Shown here in pieces: positions 49,384 to 58,633 of a DNA stretch of 64,000 bases. Within the stretch, counting starts at the first letter, position 1. Each line of letters opens with the position of its first letter. The translations under genes were made by a program, and so were the position numbers. Under the pieces are notes generated by a model that was not told the DNA's origin, made no database searches, and worked only from the letters and a program-made list of their open reading frames with translations. The stretch is from an uncultured Oscillospiraceae bacterium (lineage in GTDB: Bacteria; Bacillota; Clostridia; Oscillospirales; Oscillospiraceae). Where the stretch lies: assembly GCA_910578505.1 (NCBI GenBank), contig CAJTPV010000006.1, forward strand, positions 1 through 64,000, in the 5' to 3' direction.

Positions 49384-50151
49384 ATGTACAAATTTATCAT
49401 CTGTTTTATCGCCGGGATCGGCGCGGGTCTGGGCACCGGCTTCGCCGGCATGAGCGCCGCCGCCGTCATCACCCCCATGCTGGTCACCTTCCTGCACATC
49501 GAGACCTATCAGGCCATCGGCATCGCGTTGGCCAGCGACGTCCTGGCCAGCGCCGTCTCCGCCTATACCTACGGAAGAAATAAAAACCTTGACATTCGCA
49601 GCGGAATGGTTATGATGGTATCAGTCCTGTGCTTTACGCTGGTGGGCAGCTGGGTGTCCAGCCTGCTCCCCTCTGCCGCTATGGGCAGCTTTTCTGTGTT
49701 TATGACACTGCTGCTGGGCGTGAAATTCATCGTCAAGCCCGTCATGACCACCAAGGAGTCCATGGAGGCCGTCTCCCGGAAAAGGCGCTTTGTGCAGTCC
49801 GTCGTCTGCGGCATTATGATCGGCTTCATCTGCGGATTTATCGGCGCGGGCGGTGGGATGATGATGCTCCTCATCCTCACCAGCGTACTGGGCTACGAGC
49901 TGAAAACCGCCGTGGGCACCAGCGTCTTTATCATGACCTTCACCGCCCTCACCGGCTCCCTCAGCCACTTCGCCATCGGCGGCGTGGCCGACTGGTGGGC
50001 GCTGCTCTTCTGCGTGGGCTCCACCCTGCTGTGGGCCCGGATTGCCGCCCGTTTTGCCAACAAGAGCACGCCGGAGGTGCTCAACCGGGCTACCGGTGCG
50101 GTGCTGGTGGTGCTGGGCGTTGTGATCCTTGGCGTGAATTTCTTCAGTTAA
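49384..50151 (+). CDS. TauE/SafE (TSUP) family anion exporter
   Basis: A 255-residue membrane protein with about eight helices in two TSUP repeats (IAGIGAGLGTGFAGMSAAAV and CGFIGAGGGMMMLLILTSVL carry the conserved Gly motif). TSUP proteins move sulfite, sulfonates or other organic anions. The start is ATG 49384, just after the marR stop; a TTG at 49378 overlaps it. Regulation by the MarR protein is likely. Confidence 0.92.
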   Translation: MYKFIICFIAGIGAGLGTGFAGMSAAAVITPMLVTFLHIETYQAIGIALASDVLASAVSAYTYGRNKNLDIRSGMVMMVSVLCFTLVGSWVSSLLPSAAMGSFSVFMTLLLGVKFIVKPVMTTKESMEAVSRKRRFVQSVVCGIMIGFICGFIGAGGGMMMLLILTSVLGYELKTAVGTSVFIMTFTALTGSLSHFAIGGVADWWALLFCVGSTLLWARIAARFANKSTPEVLNRATGAVLVVLGVVILGVNFFS

Positions 50152-50192
50152 CGATCTGTCTGTGCCCGCGGGTGCGGAGAAACAGGTGAACT

Positions 50193-52241
50193 ATGCCGGA
50201 TCTGACCACAGACGTCCGCTATATCAAGGGCGTCGGCGAACAGCGGGCCAAATCGCTGCTGAAATTGAATATCCGCACCCTGCAGGACCTGATCTCCTAC
50301 TTTCCCCGCAGCTACGACGACCGCCGGGCCTTCCGGTGCATCAGCGACCTGCAGCCCGGCGAGAGCGCCTGCGTGAAAGCGATGGTGGCCGCCCCGCCCA
50401 CCCTCAACCGCATCCGCAGGGGGCTGGAGCTGGTCAAGCTGCGGGCCGTGGACGGCTCCGGCACGCTGGACGTCACATTTTTCAACCAGGTCTACCTGAA
50501 AGACAGCCTGCACCCCGGCGAAACCTATATCTTTTATGGAAAAGCGGAGGGGGCCCATCTGCGCAAAACCATGACCAACCCCCTGGTGGAGCGGGAGGAC
50601 AGCCGGGGCCTCACAGGCCGCATCGTCCCCGTCTATCCCCTCACCGCCGGTATTTCCCAGGGAACGATGGTCAAGGCCATCGAACAGGGGCTGTCCGCCT
50701 GCAGCGGCCTGCTGCCGGACCCGCTGCCGGAGGAGGTGCGCACCGCCCACCACCTGTGCCGCATCGAGTACGCCTACCGGCAGATCCATTTCCCAGACGA
50801 CGAGGAGCAGCTGGCCGGGGCCCGGCGGCGGCTGGTCTTCGAGGAGCTGTTTCTCCTGGCCATCGGCCTGAAAAAACTGCGCCGCCGGCGGGATGTGCTG
50901 ACCTGCCCCCCCTACGCCGGCACGGACCTCTCCGACTTTTACGCACGCCTTCCCTTCTCTCTGACGGGTGCGCAGCGGAAGGTGATCGGGGAAATCCTAT
51001 CGGACTTCTCCGCCGGCCGCCCCATGAACCGTCTGGTGCAGGGGGACGTGGGCTCCGGCAAGACTATGGTTGCCGCCGCCGCCATTGTCTGCGCTGCCCG
51101 CAACGGGAAGCAGGCCGCGCTGATGGCCCCCACGGAGATCCTGGCGGAGCAGCACTACCGGGGCCTGTCCCCCCTGCTGGAGAGCTTGGGCGTGACCTGC
51201 TCCCTGCTGACGGGCGGCATGCCCGCCAAGACCCGCCGGGCCGTGCTGGCCGGGCTGCAGAGCGGTGAGACCCACCTGGTCATCGGCACCCACGCCCTCA
51301 TCAGCGCGGACGTGGAATACGCCGGGCTGGGGCTGGTGGTGGCGGACGAACAGCACCGCTTCGGCGTCAACCAGCGGGCGGCGCTGTCGGCCAAGGGGGA
51401 GCGGCCCCACCTGCTGGTCATGTCCGCCACCCCCATCCCCCGGACCCTGGCCCTGATGATCTATGGCGATCTGGACGTGTCCGTCATCAGCGAGCTGCCG
51501 CCGGGGCGGCAGAAGATCGATACCTTCGCCGTTACGAGCGCGTACCATCAGCGCATCTACAATTTTCTGCGCAAAGAGATCGCCGCCGGGCGGCAGGCGT
51601 ATGTCATCTGCTCCATGGTGGAGGAAAACGACGCCATCCCGGACGACCGCAAGGCCGCCGCCGAATATGCCGGGATGCTGCAGACGCAGATTTTCCCCGA
51701 CCTGCGGGTGGACTGCGTCCACGGGCGCATGAAGCCAAAGGAGAAGGACAAGGTCATGTCCGCCTTTGCCGCCGGGGAAATCCACATCCTGGTCTCCACC
51801 ACCGTGGTGGAGGTGGGCGTGGACGTGCCCAACGCCACGGTCATGGTGGTGGAGGACGCGGACCGCTTCGGCCTCAGCCAGCTCCATCAGCTGCGGGGCC
51901 GGGTGGGCCGGGGAGAGCACAAATCCTACTGCATCCTGATATCGGACAACCGCAGCGAGGAGTCCCGGGCGCGGCTGAAGATCATGGCCCAGACCGGCGA
52001 CGGCTTCAAAATCGCGGAGGAGGACCTGCGGCTGCGGGGACCGGGGGACTTTTTCGGCCAGCGGCAGCACGGCCTGCCGGCCCTGAAGGTGGCCGACCTG
52101 TCCTGCGACATGTCCCTGCTCCACGAGGCCCAGCAGGCGGCAGAAGAGCTTCTGCGGCAGGACCCGGAGCTGAGAGGGTGCCCGGTCACCGCCCAGCGGG
52201 TCCGGCAGATGTTCGAATTGAACGCGGATACCCTGAATTAA
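50193..52241 (+). CDS. recG: ATP-dependent DNA helicase RecG
   Basis: RecG unwinds branched DNA such as stalled forks and Holliday junctions. The 682-residue protein has the N-terminal wedge (YIKGVGEQRAKSLLKLNI, YFPRSYDDRR), Walker A GDVGSGKTMVA, DEQH box VVADEQHRFGVNQRAAL, TATPIPRTLA-type motif (MSATPIPRTLALMIYGDLD) and QLHQLRGRVGRG. Start ATG 50193. DUF4180 gene follows in the same direction. Confidence 0.98.
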   Translation: MPDLTTDVRYIKGVGEQRAKSLLKLNIRTLQDLISYFPRSYDDRRAFRCISDLQPGESACVKAMVAAPPTLNRIRRGLELVKLRAVDGSGTLDVTFFNQVYLKDSLHPGETYIFYGKAEGAHLRKTMTNPLVEREDSRGLTGRIVPVYPLTAGISQGTMVKAIEQGLSACSGLLPDPLPEEVRTAHHLCRIEYAYRQIHFPDDEEQLAGARRRLVFEELFLLAIGLKKLRRRRDVLTCPPYAGTDLSDFYARLPFSLTGAQRKVIGEILSDFSAGRPMNRLVQGDVGSGKTMVAAAAIVCAARNGKQAALMAPTEILAEQHYRGLSPLLESLGVTCSLLTGGMPAKTRRAVLAGLQSGETHLVIGTHALISADVEYAGLGLVVADEQHRFGVNQRAALSAKGERPHLLVMSATPIPRTLALMIYGDLDVSVISELPPGRQKIDTFAVTSAYHQRIYNFLRKEIAAGRQAYVICSMVEENDAIPDDRKAAAEYAGMLQTQIFPDLRVDCVHGRMKPKEKDKVMSAFAAGEIHILVSTTVVEVGVDVPNATVMVVEDADRFGLSQLHQLRGRVGRGEHKSYCILISDNRSEESRARLKIMAQTGDGFKIAEEDLRLRGPGDFFGQRQHGLPALKVADLSCDMSLLHEAQQAAEELLRQDPELRGCPVTAQRVRQMFELNADTLN

Positions 52242-52255
52242 GCGAGGAGATTATT

Positions 52256-52624
52256 ATGAGCATAGAAACCATTACAGAGAAAAACATAAAAATTGCCGTC
52301 GTGTCCGGTCCGGACGTCTGCGTCACGGATGTGCAGACGGCGCTGGATCTGATGATGACCGTCAAATATGAGACCGGCGCGGACCGGATCGCGCTGGAGA
52401 AAGGTGTCCTGACGGAGGAATTTTTTATCCTCAGCTCCGGACTGGCGGGAGAAATCCTGCAAAAATTCGTCAACTATCACACCCGGCTTGCGATCTATGG
52501 GGACTTCTCCCGGTACACCAGCAAGCCCCTGCGGGATTTTATCTATGAGTCCAACCAGGGAAAAGATGTCTTTTTCCTGGATACCAGAGAGGCCGCAATA
52601 GAAAAACTGGCGTCGCTGCCGTGA
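52256..52624 (+). CDS. DUF4180 protein
   Basis: A 122-residue soluble protein with the DUF4180 pattern: ALDLMMTVKYETGADRIALE, LTEEFFILSSGLAGEILQKF and AIYGDFSRYTSKPLRDFIYE. Function unknown. GCGAGGAG precedes the ATG 15 bp after recG, so it is in the same transcript. Confidence 0.88.
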   Translation: MSIETITEKNIKIAVVSGPDVCVTDVQTALDLMMTVKYETGADRIALEKGVLTEEFFILSSGLAGEILQKFVNYHTRLAIYGDFSRYTSKPLRDFIYESNQGKDVFFLDTREAAIEKLASLP

Positions 52625-52639
52625 CGGGGCCATAGTGTT

Positions 52640-52675
52640 AAAAGAGGCGTGAGCTTTGCCGCTCACGCCTCTTTT
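52640..52675. terminator. Bidirectional terminator between DUF4180 and rsfS
   Basis: A 15-bp perfect stem AAAAGAGGCGTGAGC (52640-52654) with its complement at 52661-52675, T-rich in both directions. It ends the recG operon and the long smc-rsfS block. Confidence 0.9.
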
Positions 52676-52683
52676 GGCTGCTG

Positions 52684-53046
52684 TCAGGCTTCCGTCAGGA
52701 TCTCCGACATATCCAGGGGCTTGCCGTCGCTCCACAGCCGCTCCAGGGAGTAGAACTCTCTGGCCTCGCTGTTGAACACATGGACCACCAGACAGCCGTA
52801 ATCCAACAGGACCCAGATGCCGCCCCGGTGTCCCTCCCGGTGCAGGGGTCTTTCTCCGGCCTCCGCCTCCAGCTTCTCCTCCACCGCGTCGCACAGGGCG
52901 TTGATCTGGGTGTTGCTGCCGCCGGTGCAGATGACGAAATAGTCCGCCAGCGTGGTCAGCTCCGTGACCTCCATCACCTTGATCTCCTCACCCTTCTTGC
53001 CGTCCAGGGCCTTTGCCGCCAGAACCGCCAGTTCCTTCGGTGTCAT
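52684..53046 (-). CDS. rsfS: Ribosome silencing factor RsfS
   Basis: RsfS binds L14 on the 50S subunit and blocks joining in stationary phase. The 120-residue protein has LADYFVICTGGSNTQINALC, WVLLDYGCLVVHVF and YSLERLW. It is the last gene of the minus-strand block, downstream of two LCP genes and nadD-yqeK, the usual nadD-yqeK-rsfS neighbourhood of Bacillota. Confidence 0.97.
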   Translation of the reverse strand: MTPKELAVLAAKALDGKKGEEIKVMEVTELTTLADYFVICTGGSNTQINALCDAVEEKLEAEAGERPLHREGHRGGIWVLLDYGCLVVHVFNSEAREFYSLERLWSDGKPLDMSEILTEA

Positions 53047-53091
53047 ATGCGTACCTCACTTTCTTATCCTTCTTATGGTTTTTTATCCTTC

Positions 53092-54834
53092 TCAGGTCAA
53101 CAGCCACTCCGGAATATCCGTGTCGATTTCAGGCGCCGGTTCCGGTACAGGGGTCGGCTCCGGCACGGGCTCCGGTGCAGGGTCCGGTTCCGGCACCGGA
53201 TCGGGAGCGGGCTCCCCATCCCCCTCCGGGGGCAGGACCGGCTCCCCGTCTCCGACGCCGGGCGCGGGGGTCTGGTCCTCCGGCAGAGACGGCTCATCGG
53301 TTCCGGGGGCGGACGCTCCGGCATTGCCGGGCGTCTGGCTCCCGGTCTGGCTGCCGTCAGTGGGGTCAATCTGAATGCCGGGCAGATCAGGCTCGCCGGT
53401 CTGCTCCAATGGCTTGCCGTCCTTGTCCGTATAGATCTTCTCCCCATCCTCGCCGGTTACATAGTAGCTGCCGTCCTCATCCTGCTTCGGCTCCACCGTA
53501 TCCGCCGGTTTTGTGTCATCCTTTTTATCGCTGCCGCTGCCGCGCATCTCCGCCATCACCGCGTTATGGGTGGTGTCCCGCAGAGAGCCGGTGGAGGAGG
53601 CGATATTGCCGTTGGACAGGATGCTCATGGCATCCAGCATGGAGGTGGTGACCTTCTGCTCATAGGGGTTGAAGCGCTCGTTGACCAGCTCCACCACCTG
53701 TTTGGGATAGATCGTCACATAGGACTGATTCGTATGGGTAGACCGGCTGTACGCACTCCCCCAGTAGTCGCCGGGGATGGTGCAGGTGTACACGTCGTCC
53801 ATGTTCAGCGCGGGTACGCCGCTGTTGATTCCCAGCACGTTGGCCGCGAACCACACCACAGAGCCGAACTCCAAATCCGTCTGCACGTTTTCCATGGCCA
53901 GGTCGATATAGGACTTGATCTTGCCCCAGTGCTTGATGCTCAGGCACTCCTTGATCAGCGCCTTCATAAAGTTCTGCTGCATCTCCACGCGCTTGATATC
54001 CCCCTCGCTGTACCGGCGGAAGCGCACCATCTCCATGGCCTTCTCGCCGTCCAGCAGCTGCACGCCTTTTTTCAGGTGGATATGCAGGTCCTGATAGGGG
54101 TCGTCATAGTTCATATCCTGAGGCACGTCGAACTCCACGCCGCCGATCAGGTCCACCAGCTCCACAAACATGCTCAAATCTACCTTGACATAGAAATCCG
54201 GTGTGAAGCCCACCAGGGTCTTGACCCGTTTCCGCAGCGCCTCGATGCCGTCCTTGTAGCGGGAATAGACGGAGTTAATCCTCTTAATGTCCCAGCTCTC
54301 GTTGACCATGGTGTCTCTGGGAATGGACATGATCGAGATATCCTGATTCTTTGTGTCATAGCTGGCCACCATGATGGTGTCGGTATTGCCGTCGTCCATA
54401 TCCGTCCCCACCAGCAGGAAGGTGAAGACGCCCTCCTTCCGGTTGCCGGATACCGTGGGCATATCGCCGCCATAGCCGTCGTCCGGGTACAGCTCGTCGT
54501 CAGAGGAGATGGCCGGCTCGTCCTGCCCGCCGTTGTCACCGGAGGGTTTATCCACCGATGTCACCGGCTTGGTGGTGTTTTCGCCGGGCGGCGTGGGCGG
54601 CTTGATCCACAGCTTGATGGCAATTCCCGCCGCGGCCCCCAGAATCGCGATGGAGGCCACTACCGCCAGCAGGACCTTCCCCTTCCCGGAATCCCAGAAG
54701 TGGTGCATCCGCACTGAAAAGCCGGGCTTCTCCTCATCTCCGGCAAAGGGGTCCCCCATGGGCCTCTCCGAAAATGCCTCCGGTTTTCTGCTCTCCGTAT
54801 TTCCGGCCACTCGTTTCCCTTTATAACGCCCCAT
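53092..54834 (-). CDS. LCP (LytR-CpsA-Psr) family cell-wall glycopolymer ligase
   Basis: LCP enzymes attach teichoic-acid-like or capsular polymers to peptidoglycan from lipid-linked donors. The 580-residue protein has a basic cytosolic tail, a transmembrane anchor (about 53-75), then the LCP domain with FLLVGTDMDDGNTDTIMVAS (catalytic Asp), MSIPRDTMV (Arg), YDDPYQDLHIHL and VRFRRYSEGDIKRVEMQQNF. The last 110 residues are Pro/Glu/Gly-rich. AAAGGATAG precedes the ATG. It directly follows a second LCP gene. Confidence 0.94.
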   Translation of the reverse strand: MGRYKGKRVAGNTESRKPEAFSERPMGDPFAGDEEKPGFSVRMHHFWDSGKGKVLLAVVASIAILGAAAGIAIKLWIKPPTPPGENTTKPVTSVDKPSGDNGGQDEPAISSDDELYPDDGYGGDMPTVSGNRKEGVFTFLLVGTDMDDGNTDTIMVASYDTKNQDISIMSIPRDTMVNESWDIKRINSVYSRYKDGIEALRKRVKTLVGFTPDFYVKVDLSMFVELVDLIGGVEFDVPQDMNYDDPYQDLHIHLKKGVQLLDGEKAMEMVRFRRYSEGDIKRVEMQQNFMKALIKECLSIKHWGKIKSYIDLAMENVQTDLEFGSVVWFAANVLGINSGVPALNMDDVYTCTIPGDYWGSAYSRSTHTNQSYVTIYPKQVVELVNERFNPYEQKVTTSMLDAMSILSNGNIASSTGSLRDTTHNAVMAEMRGSGSDKKDDTKPADTVEPKQDEDGSYYVTGEDGEKIYTDKDGKPLEQTGEPDLPGIQIDPTDGSQTGSQTPGNAGASAPGTDEPSLPEDQTPAPGVGDGEPVLPPEGDGEPAPDPVPEPDPAPEPVPEPTPVPEPAPEIDTDIPEWLLT

Positions 54835-54885
54835 GTTTCTCTATCCTTTCATTGGAGAAATCTGAATTTTATTTTCGTATTTGCC

Positions 54886-56466
54886 TCATGCTGCGTTCAT
54901 CCCCATATCATCGGGGGGCAGCACCGGCTCCGGCGGCAGTTCGGGTTCCTGCTCCGTGTCCGGCACAGTAGTCTGCGTGGTGTCCGGAACCGTATCCGTA
55001 TCCGGCTCCGGTTCCGGCGTAATGGTGATAACCGGATCGTCCTCTATGCTTCCCGGTTCCCCCTCTCCGCTCTCAATCGGATCGGGCAGCACCGGTTCAT
55101 CCTCCCCGCCCGGTTCCCCGGCCGTATTGTCTGGCGGTGTGCCGGTCTCTCCCTCGACGGGCTTGTCTGACGGCTTCGCGGTCTGGGCCGGTTCGTCCGC
55201 AGCCTGGGAGCCGCCGGAACCGCCGCCGCTGGGCTCGGTCACCGGGGCCGCGGTGACGCCGGTGGGCTTCTCCGTGCTGATGCCGCCGCCAGTGGTGACA
55301 GTCCTGCTGCCGGACTGGCTCTTCCCCCACTTGGCATCCAGCAGCGTGCCCCCCGGTACGTAGCAGGAGCCGTCGTCCCGGCGGACGAGCACCTGCAGGT
55401 CGTCCTGGGTAATCTCCCGGTTGTAGGGATTGAACTGCTCGTTGATCAGCGGGACGATCTCCTCCGCGTTGGGCAGCAGGTAGTACCCGCCGTGGAAGGT
55501 GCCCACGTCATAGTAGGGCATGGTGCTGGACTGGATGGTCTCCGTATCCACCCCCAGCGCCTTGGAGGCAAACCAGGTCAGGTCGCTGAGCTTCAGGTCT
55601 GTGGTGACGTTTTCCATAAAGATATTGATAAACTCACCAATTTTCGTCATATTCTTCAGCTTCAGAACCTCTTTGGCCATTGCCTTCAAAAACGCCTTTT
55701 GGGTGTCCATGCGCCCGGTATCGTTGTAGCCCACACTGGCGTCGTTGTCATGGCGGTAGCGCAGCATCTCCATGGCCTTCTGGCCGTTCAGCTTCTGCAC
55801 GCCTTTATTCAGGTGGATGTGCAGGTCCTGATAGGGGTCGTCGTAGTTCATATTCCGGGGCACGTCGAACTCCACGCCGCCTACGGCCTCCACCACCTTC
55901 CCTACCGCCTTCCACTCAATGGTGACATAGAAGTCCGGCATGACGCCTGTCAGATACGCCACCTGCTTTTTCAGGTTCTCCAGTCCGCCGCCGCTGGACT
56001 CCTTGGCGTTGTAAACGCTGTTGATTTTTTTCACAGACCAGGGCACATTGATGGCGGTGTCCCTGGGGATGCTCATCATATTCACCTGCTGGTTGGGCAC
56101 GTCGTAGGAGACCAGGATGATGGTGTCCGTCCCGCCGCCGGCGGTGTCCCGGCCCAGCAGGAGGAAGGTGAAATAGTCCTCCTTCCGTCCGCCCGGCGCA
56201 TCCGCCGTCCCCGCCGCGGACCCGCCGCCAAAGGGTTCGTTGGGATTGTTGTTGGTCACGCCCGGCTTGTCATTGTGGGAGACGTCCGGCTTTTTGATGA
56301 AAAAATTCCACACCAGAAATGCGCCCAGTCCCGCCACAAGGACGAACCCCAGAACCAAGCCCCCTCTTTTTTTCCGCTTTTTCGGACGCCTGGTTCTCTG
56401 ATATGGTATATCGTCCGCAAATGGGTCTCCCCGGCCGCTCCCGGCGGCCTGCCGTTTACCTCTCAT
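54886..56466 (-). CDS. LCP family cell-wall glycopolymer ligase, second copy
   Basis: A 526-residue paralogue of the next gene: basic tail with KKRKKRGG, anchor (about 36-57), LCP domain with FLLLGRDTAGGGTDTIILVS, MSIPRDTAINVPW, YDDPYQDLHIHLNKGVQKL and LRYRHDN. The C-terminal 150 residues are a Pro/Thr/Glu/Asp-rich tail. Its ATG overlaps the nadD-yqeK stop by 4 bp. The two copies may prefer different polymers. Confidence 0.94.
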   Translation of the reverse strand: MRGKRQAAGSGRGDPFADDIPYQRTRRPKKRKKRGGLVLGFVLVAGLGAFLVWNFFIKKPDVSHNDKPGVTNNNPNEPFGGGSAAGTADAPGGRKEDYFTFLLLGRDTAGGGTDTIILVSYDVPNQQVNMMSIPRDTAINVPWSVKKINSVYNAKESSGGGLENLKKQVAYLTGVMPDFYVTIEWKAVGKVVEAVGGVEFDVPRNMNYDDPYQDLHIHLNKGVQKLNGQKAMEMLRYRHDNDASVGYNDTGRMDTQKAFLKAMAKEVLKLKNMTKIGEFINIFMENVTTDLKLSDLTWFASKALGVDTETIQSSTMPYYDVGTFHGGYYLLPNAEEIVPLINEQFNPYNREITQDDLQVLVRRDDGSCYVPGGTLLDAKWGKSQSGSRTVTTGGGISTEKPTGVTAAPVTEPSGGGSGGSQAADEPAQTAKPSDKPVEGETGTPPDNTAGEPGGEDEPVLPDPIESGEGEPGSIEDDPVITITPEPEPDTDTVPDTTQTTVPDTEQEPELPPEPVLPPDDMGMNAA

Positions 56467-57656
56467 GTCAGCTTTCCTTTCAGATAATCCCTCGCATACA
56501 CACTGTTGGAATGGACCGCCATTCCGTTTTCCCGCAGATCCGCCACCGCCATAGTCAGCCCCAGCAGCATGGCCCGGTCCAGGTCCTCAAAGGCCAGGGC
56601 CCGCAGGGCGGTCAGATCGCAGAAGCTCCGCGTCGGTTCGATGTAATCCGCCAGATAGATGATTTTCTCCAGCAGCGTCATATCCGGCTTGCCGGTGGTG
56701 TGCCAGCGGATGGCGCTGACCACCTCCCCGCTCTCGCCGAAGACCTCCCTCGCCGTCACCGCGCCGGTGAGGGCGTGGAGCAGCTTCCCCTCCCGCAGCT
56801 CCTCCTGATCCAGGGGTACACTGTATTGACGGCAGAGAGCCAAATGTTGTTCCCTCTCCAGTTTTTTTGTGCAGTCGTGGAGCAGGGCGGCCCGCCGGGC
56901 GGCGGTCTCGTCCCCGCCCCAGCGCAGGGCCAGCGCCGCGGCGGTCTGCTCTGTCCCCAGCACGTGGGGGATGCGGCTGAACTTGAGCATGGACAGCGCC
57001 ACATACCGCAGGTCCTCCAGGGGCAGGCGCTTCAGGTCGGCCCCTGTGCCATACAGCCCCTCCCGCAGGATATAGCCGTAGACAGCGGGCGACAGGTACT
57101 CCTTCGCCAGCTTCCCGCCCTGGGCCAGGTCCTGCCGCAGCTGCGTGGAGGAGATCTCCACCACCTGCGGCAGCGAGAGCAGCTCCACATCCGCGCCCAG
57201 ATTTTTTTTCAGATATTTCTTCTGGGCGGCCAGCCTCTCGTCCGTCCCGTCCCCGCTCTCCCGGCTGAAGGCGCAGAGCGTGGCCAGCTTCGCGATTTTT
57301 TTCGGCTCCCGCCAGTCCTGGAAGGACAGGAACATGTCCGTTCCCATGAGCAGAAAGAGGCGGTCCTTGGGAAACCGCTTTTTCAGCTCCCGCAGCGTGT
57401 CCAGAGTATAGCTCTTTCCCTCCCGCCGCAACTCCAGGTCCAGGGCCTCGCCGCCCAGCTCCTCCGCCGCCAGGGCCGCCATCTCCAGCCGTTTTCCGGC
57501 GGGCGGCGCGTCTGTACCCAGCGCCTTGTGGGGCGGCAGGCCGGTGGGGATCAGATACAGTTTCTCTAAGCGCAGCTTTTTCACCGCCGCCTTCGCCGCC
57601 TCCATATGCCCCACATGGATGGGGTTGAAGGTTCCGCCATAAATGCCAATTCTCAA
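56463..57656 (-). CDS. nadD: NadD-YqeK fusion: nicotinate mononucleotide adenylyltransferase plus HD-domain hydrolase
   Basis: A 397-residue fusion starting at TTG 57656 (GGGGGAG 6 nt upstream). Residues 1-200 are NadD, which makes deamido-NAD: GGTFNPIHVGH (7-17), LIPTGLPPHK and ISSTQLR. Residues 205-397 are a YqeK-type HD phosphohydrolase: RIPHVLGTEQTA (H231), LLHDCTKK (HD 260-261) and LLHALTGA (H294), then IIYLADYIEPTR. YqeK cleaves diadenosine tetraphosphate. In most Bacillota they are separate adjacent genes. Both active sites look intact. Confidence 0.94.
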   Translation of the reverse strand: MRIGIYGGTFNPIHVGHMEAAKAAVKKLRLEKLYLIPTGLPPHKALGTDAPPAGKRLEMAALAAEELGGEALDLELRREGKSYTLDTLRELKKRFPKDRLFLLMGTDMFLSFQDWREPKKIAKLATLCAFSRESGDGTDERLAAQKKYLKKNLGADVELLSLPQVVEISSTQLRQDLAQGGKLAKEYLSPAVYGYILREGLYGTGADLKRLPLEDLRYVALSMLKFSRIPHVLGTEQTAAALALRWGGDETAARRAALLHDCTKKLEREQHLALCRQYSVPLDQEELREGKLLHALTGAVTAREVFGESGEVVSAIRWHTTGKPDMTLLEKIIYLADYIEPTRSFCDLTALRALAFEDLDRAMLLGLTMAVADLRENGMAVHSNSVYARDYLKGKLT

Positions 57657-57701
57657 AAAATCTCCCCCAGGAAGATAAATTTTGCTGTGGATCGCCTGCC
57701 G

Positions 57702-58031
57702 TTACTGGCCGGCAGGCCGCCTGGTCCGGTCCTTTACCAGCTCGATTTTCCGCCTGCTCTTGTCGTAGTGCTGGCGGTAGAGCACGAACTTTGCGCCGAT
57801 GACCTGCACTTCCTCGCTCCGGGTGCGTCCGGCCAGCTCCCTGCAGGCCTCCCGGGCTGTCAGCAGGGAATTTTCCAGCACCTTGCACTTGATGATTTCC
57901 CGCGCCTCCAGGGCGTCGTTGGCCTGCTTGACCAGGTTGTCGTTGATGCCGTCCTTGCCGATGTGGACGATGGTGTCCAGGCTGTTGGCAATGCCCCGTA
58001 GCTGGGCCCGCTGTTTACTTGTCAATTCCAT
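57702..58031 (-). CDS. yhbY: YhbY-type CRM-domain RNA-binding protein
   Basis: A 109-residue protein with the CRM fold: LTSKQRAQLRGIANSLDTIV, HIGKDGINDNLVKQANDALE (the GxxG loop region) and QVIGAKFVLYRQHYDKSR. It binds pre-50S particles. It lies between rdgB and nadD-yqeK, the common arrangement in Bacillota. Confidence 0.95.
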   Translation of the reverse strand: MELTSKQRAQLRGIANSLDTIVHIGKDGINDNLVKQANDALEAREIIKCKVLENSLLTAREACRELAGRTRSEEVQVIGAKFVLYRQHYDKSRRKIELVKDRTRRPAGQ

Positions 58032-58038
58032 TTTTCTT

Positions 58039-58632
58039 TTACCCTCTGTTGAGATAGTCCTTCAGCTTTCCCTCGAACACCGCCAGCGCCTTGCCCCGGT
58101 GGGACACCGCCGCCTTTTCCTCCGGCGTCAGCTGGGCGTAGGTCTTGCGCAGCTCCGGCAGGAAGAACACCGGGTCGTAGCCGAAGCCGCCGGTCCCCTG
58201 GGGCGCGAAGGCGATGGTCCCCGGACAGATGCCCTCCGCCTCAATGGTGTCGCCGTTGGGGAAGACGCAGGCAATGGCGCTGGTAAAGTGGGCCGCCCGT
58301 GTGCGGGCCCCCCGCATGTTGTTCAGCAGCAGCCGGTACCGGGCCGCGTCGTCCAGCTCAGGGCCGCCATAGCGGGCCGAGTACACCCCCGGCGCGCCGT
58401 TCAGCGCGTCCACACACACGCCGGAGTCGTCGGCAATGGCCGGCAGTCCGCTGGCCTCCATCACCGCCTTCGCCTTCAGCATGGCGTTCTCCGCGAAGGT
58501 CTCCCCGGTCTCCTCCACGTCCACCTGCAGCCCCAGGTCCGCCTCCAGCGCCACCTGGACCCCGTGGGCGGACAAAATCGACTGCATTTCCTCCAGCTTG
58601 TGTCTATTCTGTGACGCAAGTACAAATTTCAT
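58039..58632 (-). CDS. rdgB: XTP/dITP pyrophosphatase
   Basis: This enzyme removes non-canonical purine nucleotides (XTP, dITP) from the pool. The 197-residue protein has FVLASQNRHKLEEMQSIL, TGETFAENAMLKAKAV, ADDSGVCVDALNGAPGVYSA and GFGYDPVFFLPE. ATG 58632 begins the standard MKFVLASQN one base after the rph stop; the frame extends further upstream into rph. rph-rdgB is a common pair. Confidence 0.96.
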   Translation of the reverse strand: MKFVLASQNRHKLEEMQSILSAHGVQVALEADLGLQVDVEETGETFAENAMLKAKAVMEASGLPAIADDSGVCVDALNGAPGVYSARYGGPELDDAARYRLLLNNMRGARTRAAHFTSAIACVFPNGDTIEAEGICPGTIAFAPQGTGGFGYDPVFFLPELRKTYAQLTPEEKAAVSHRGKALAVFEGKLKDYLNRG

Positions 58633-58633
58633 G

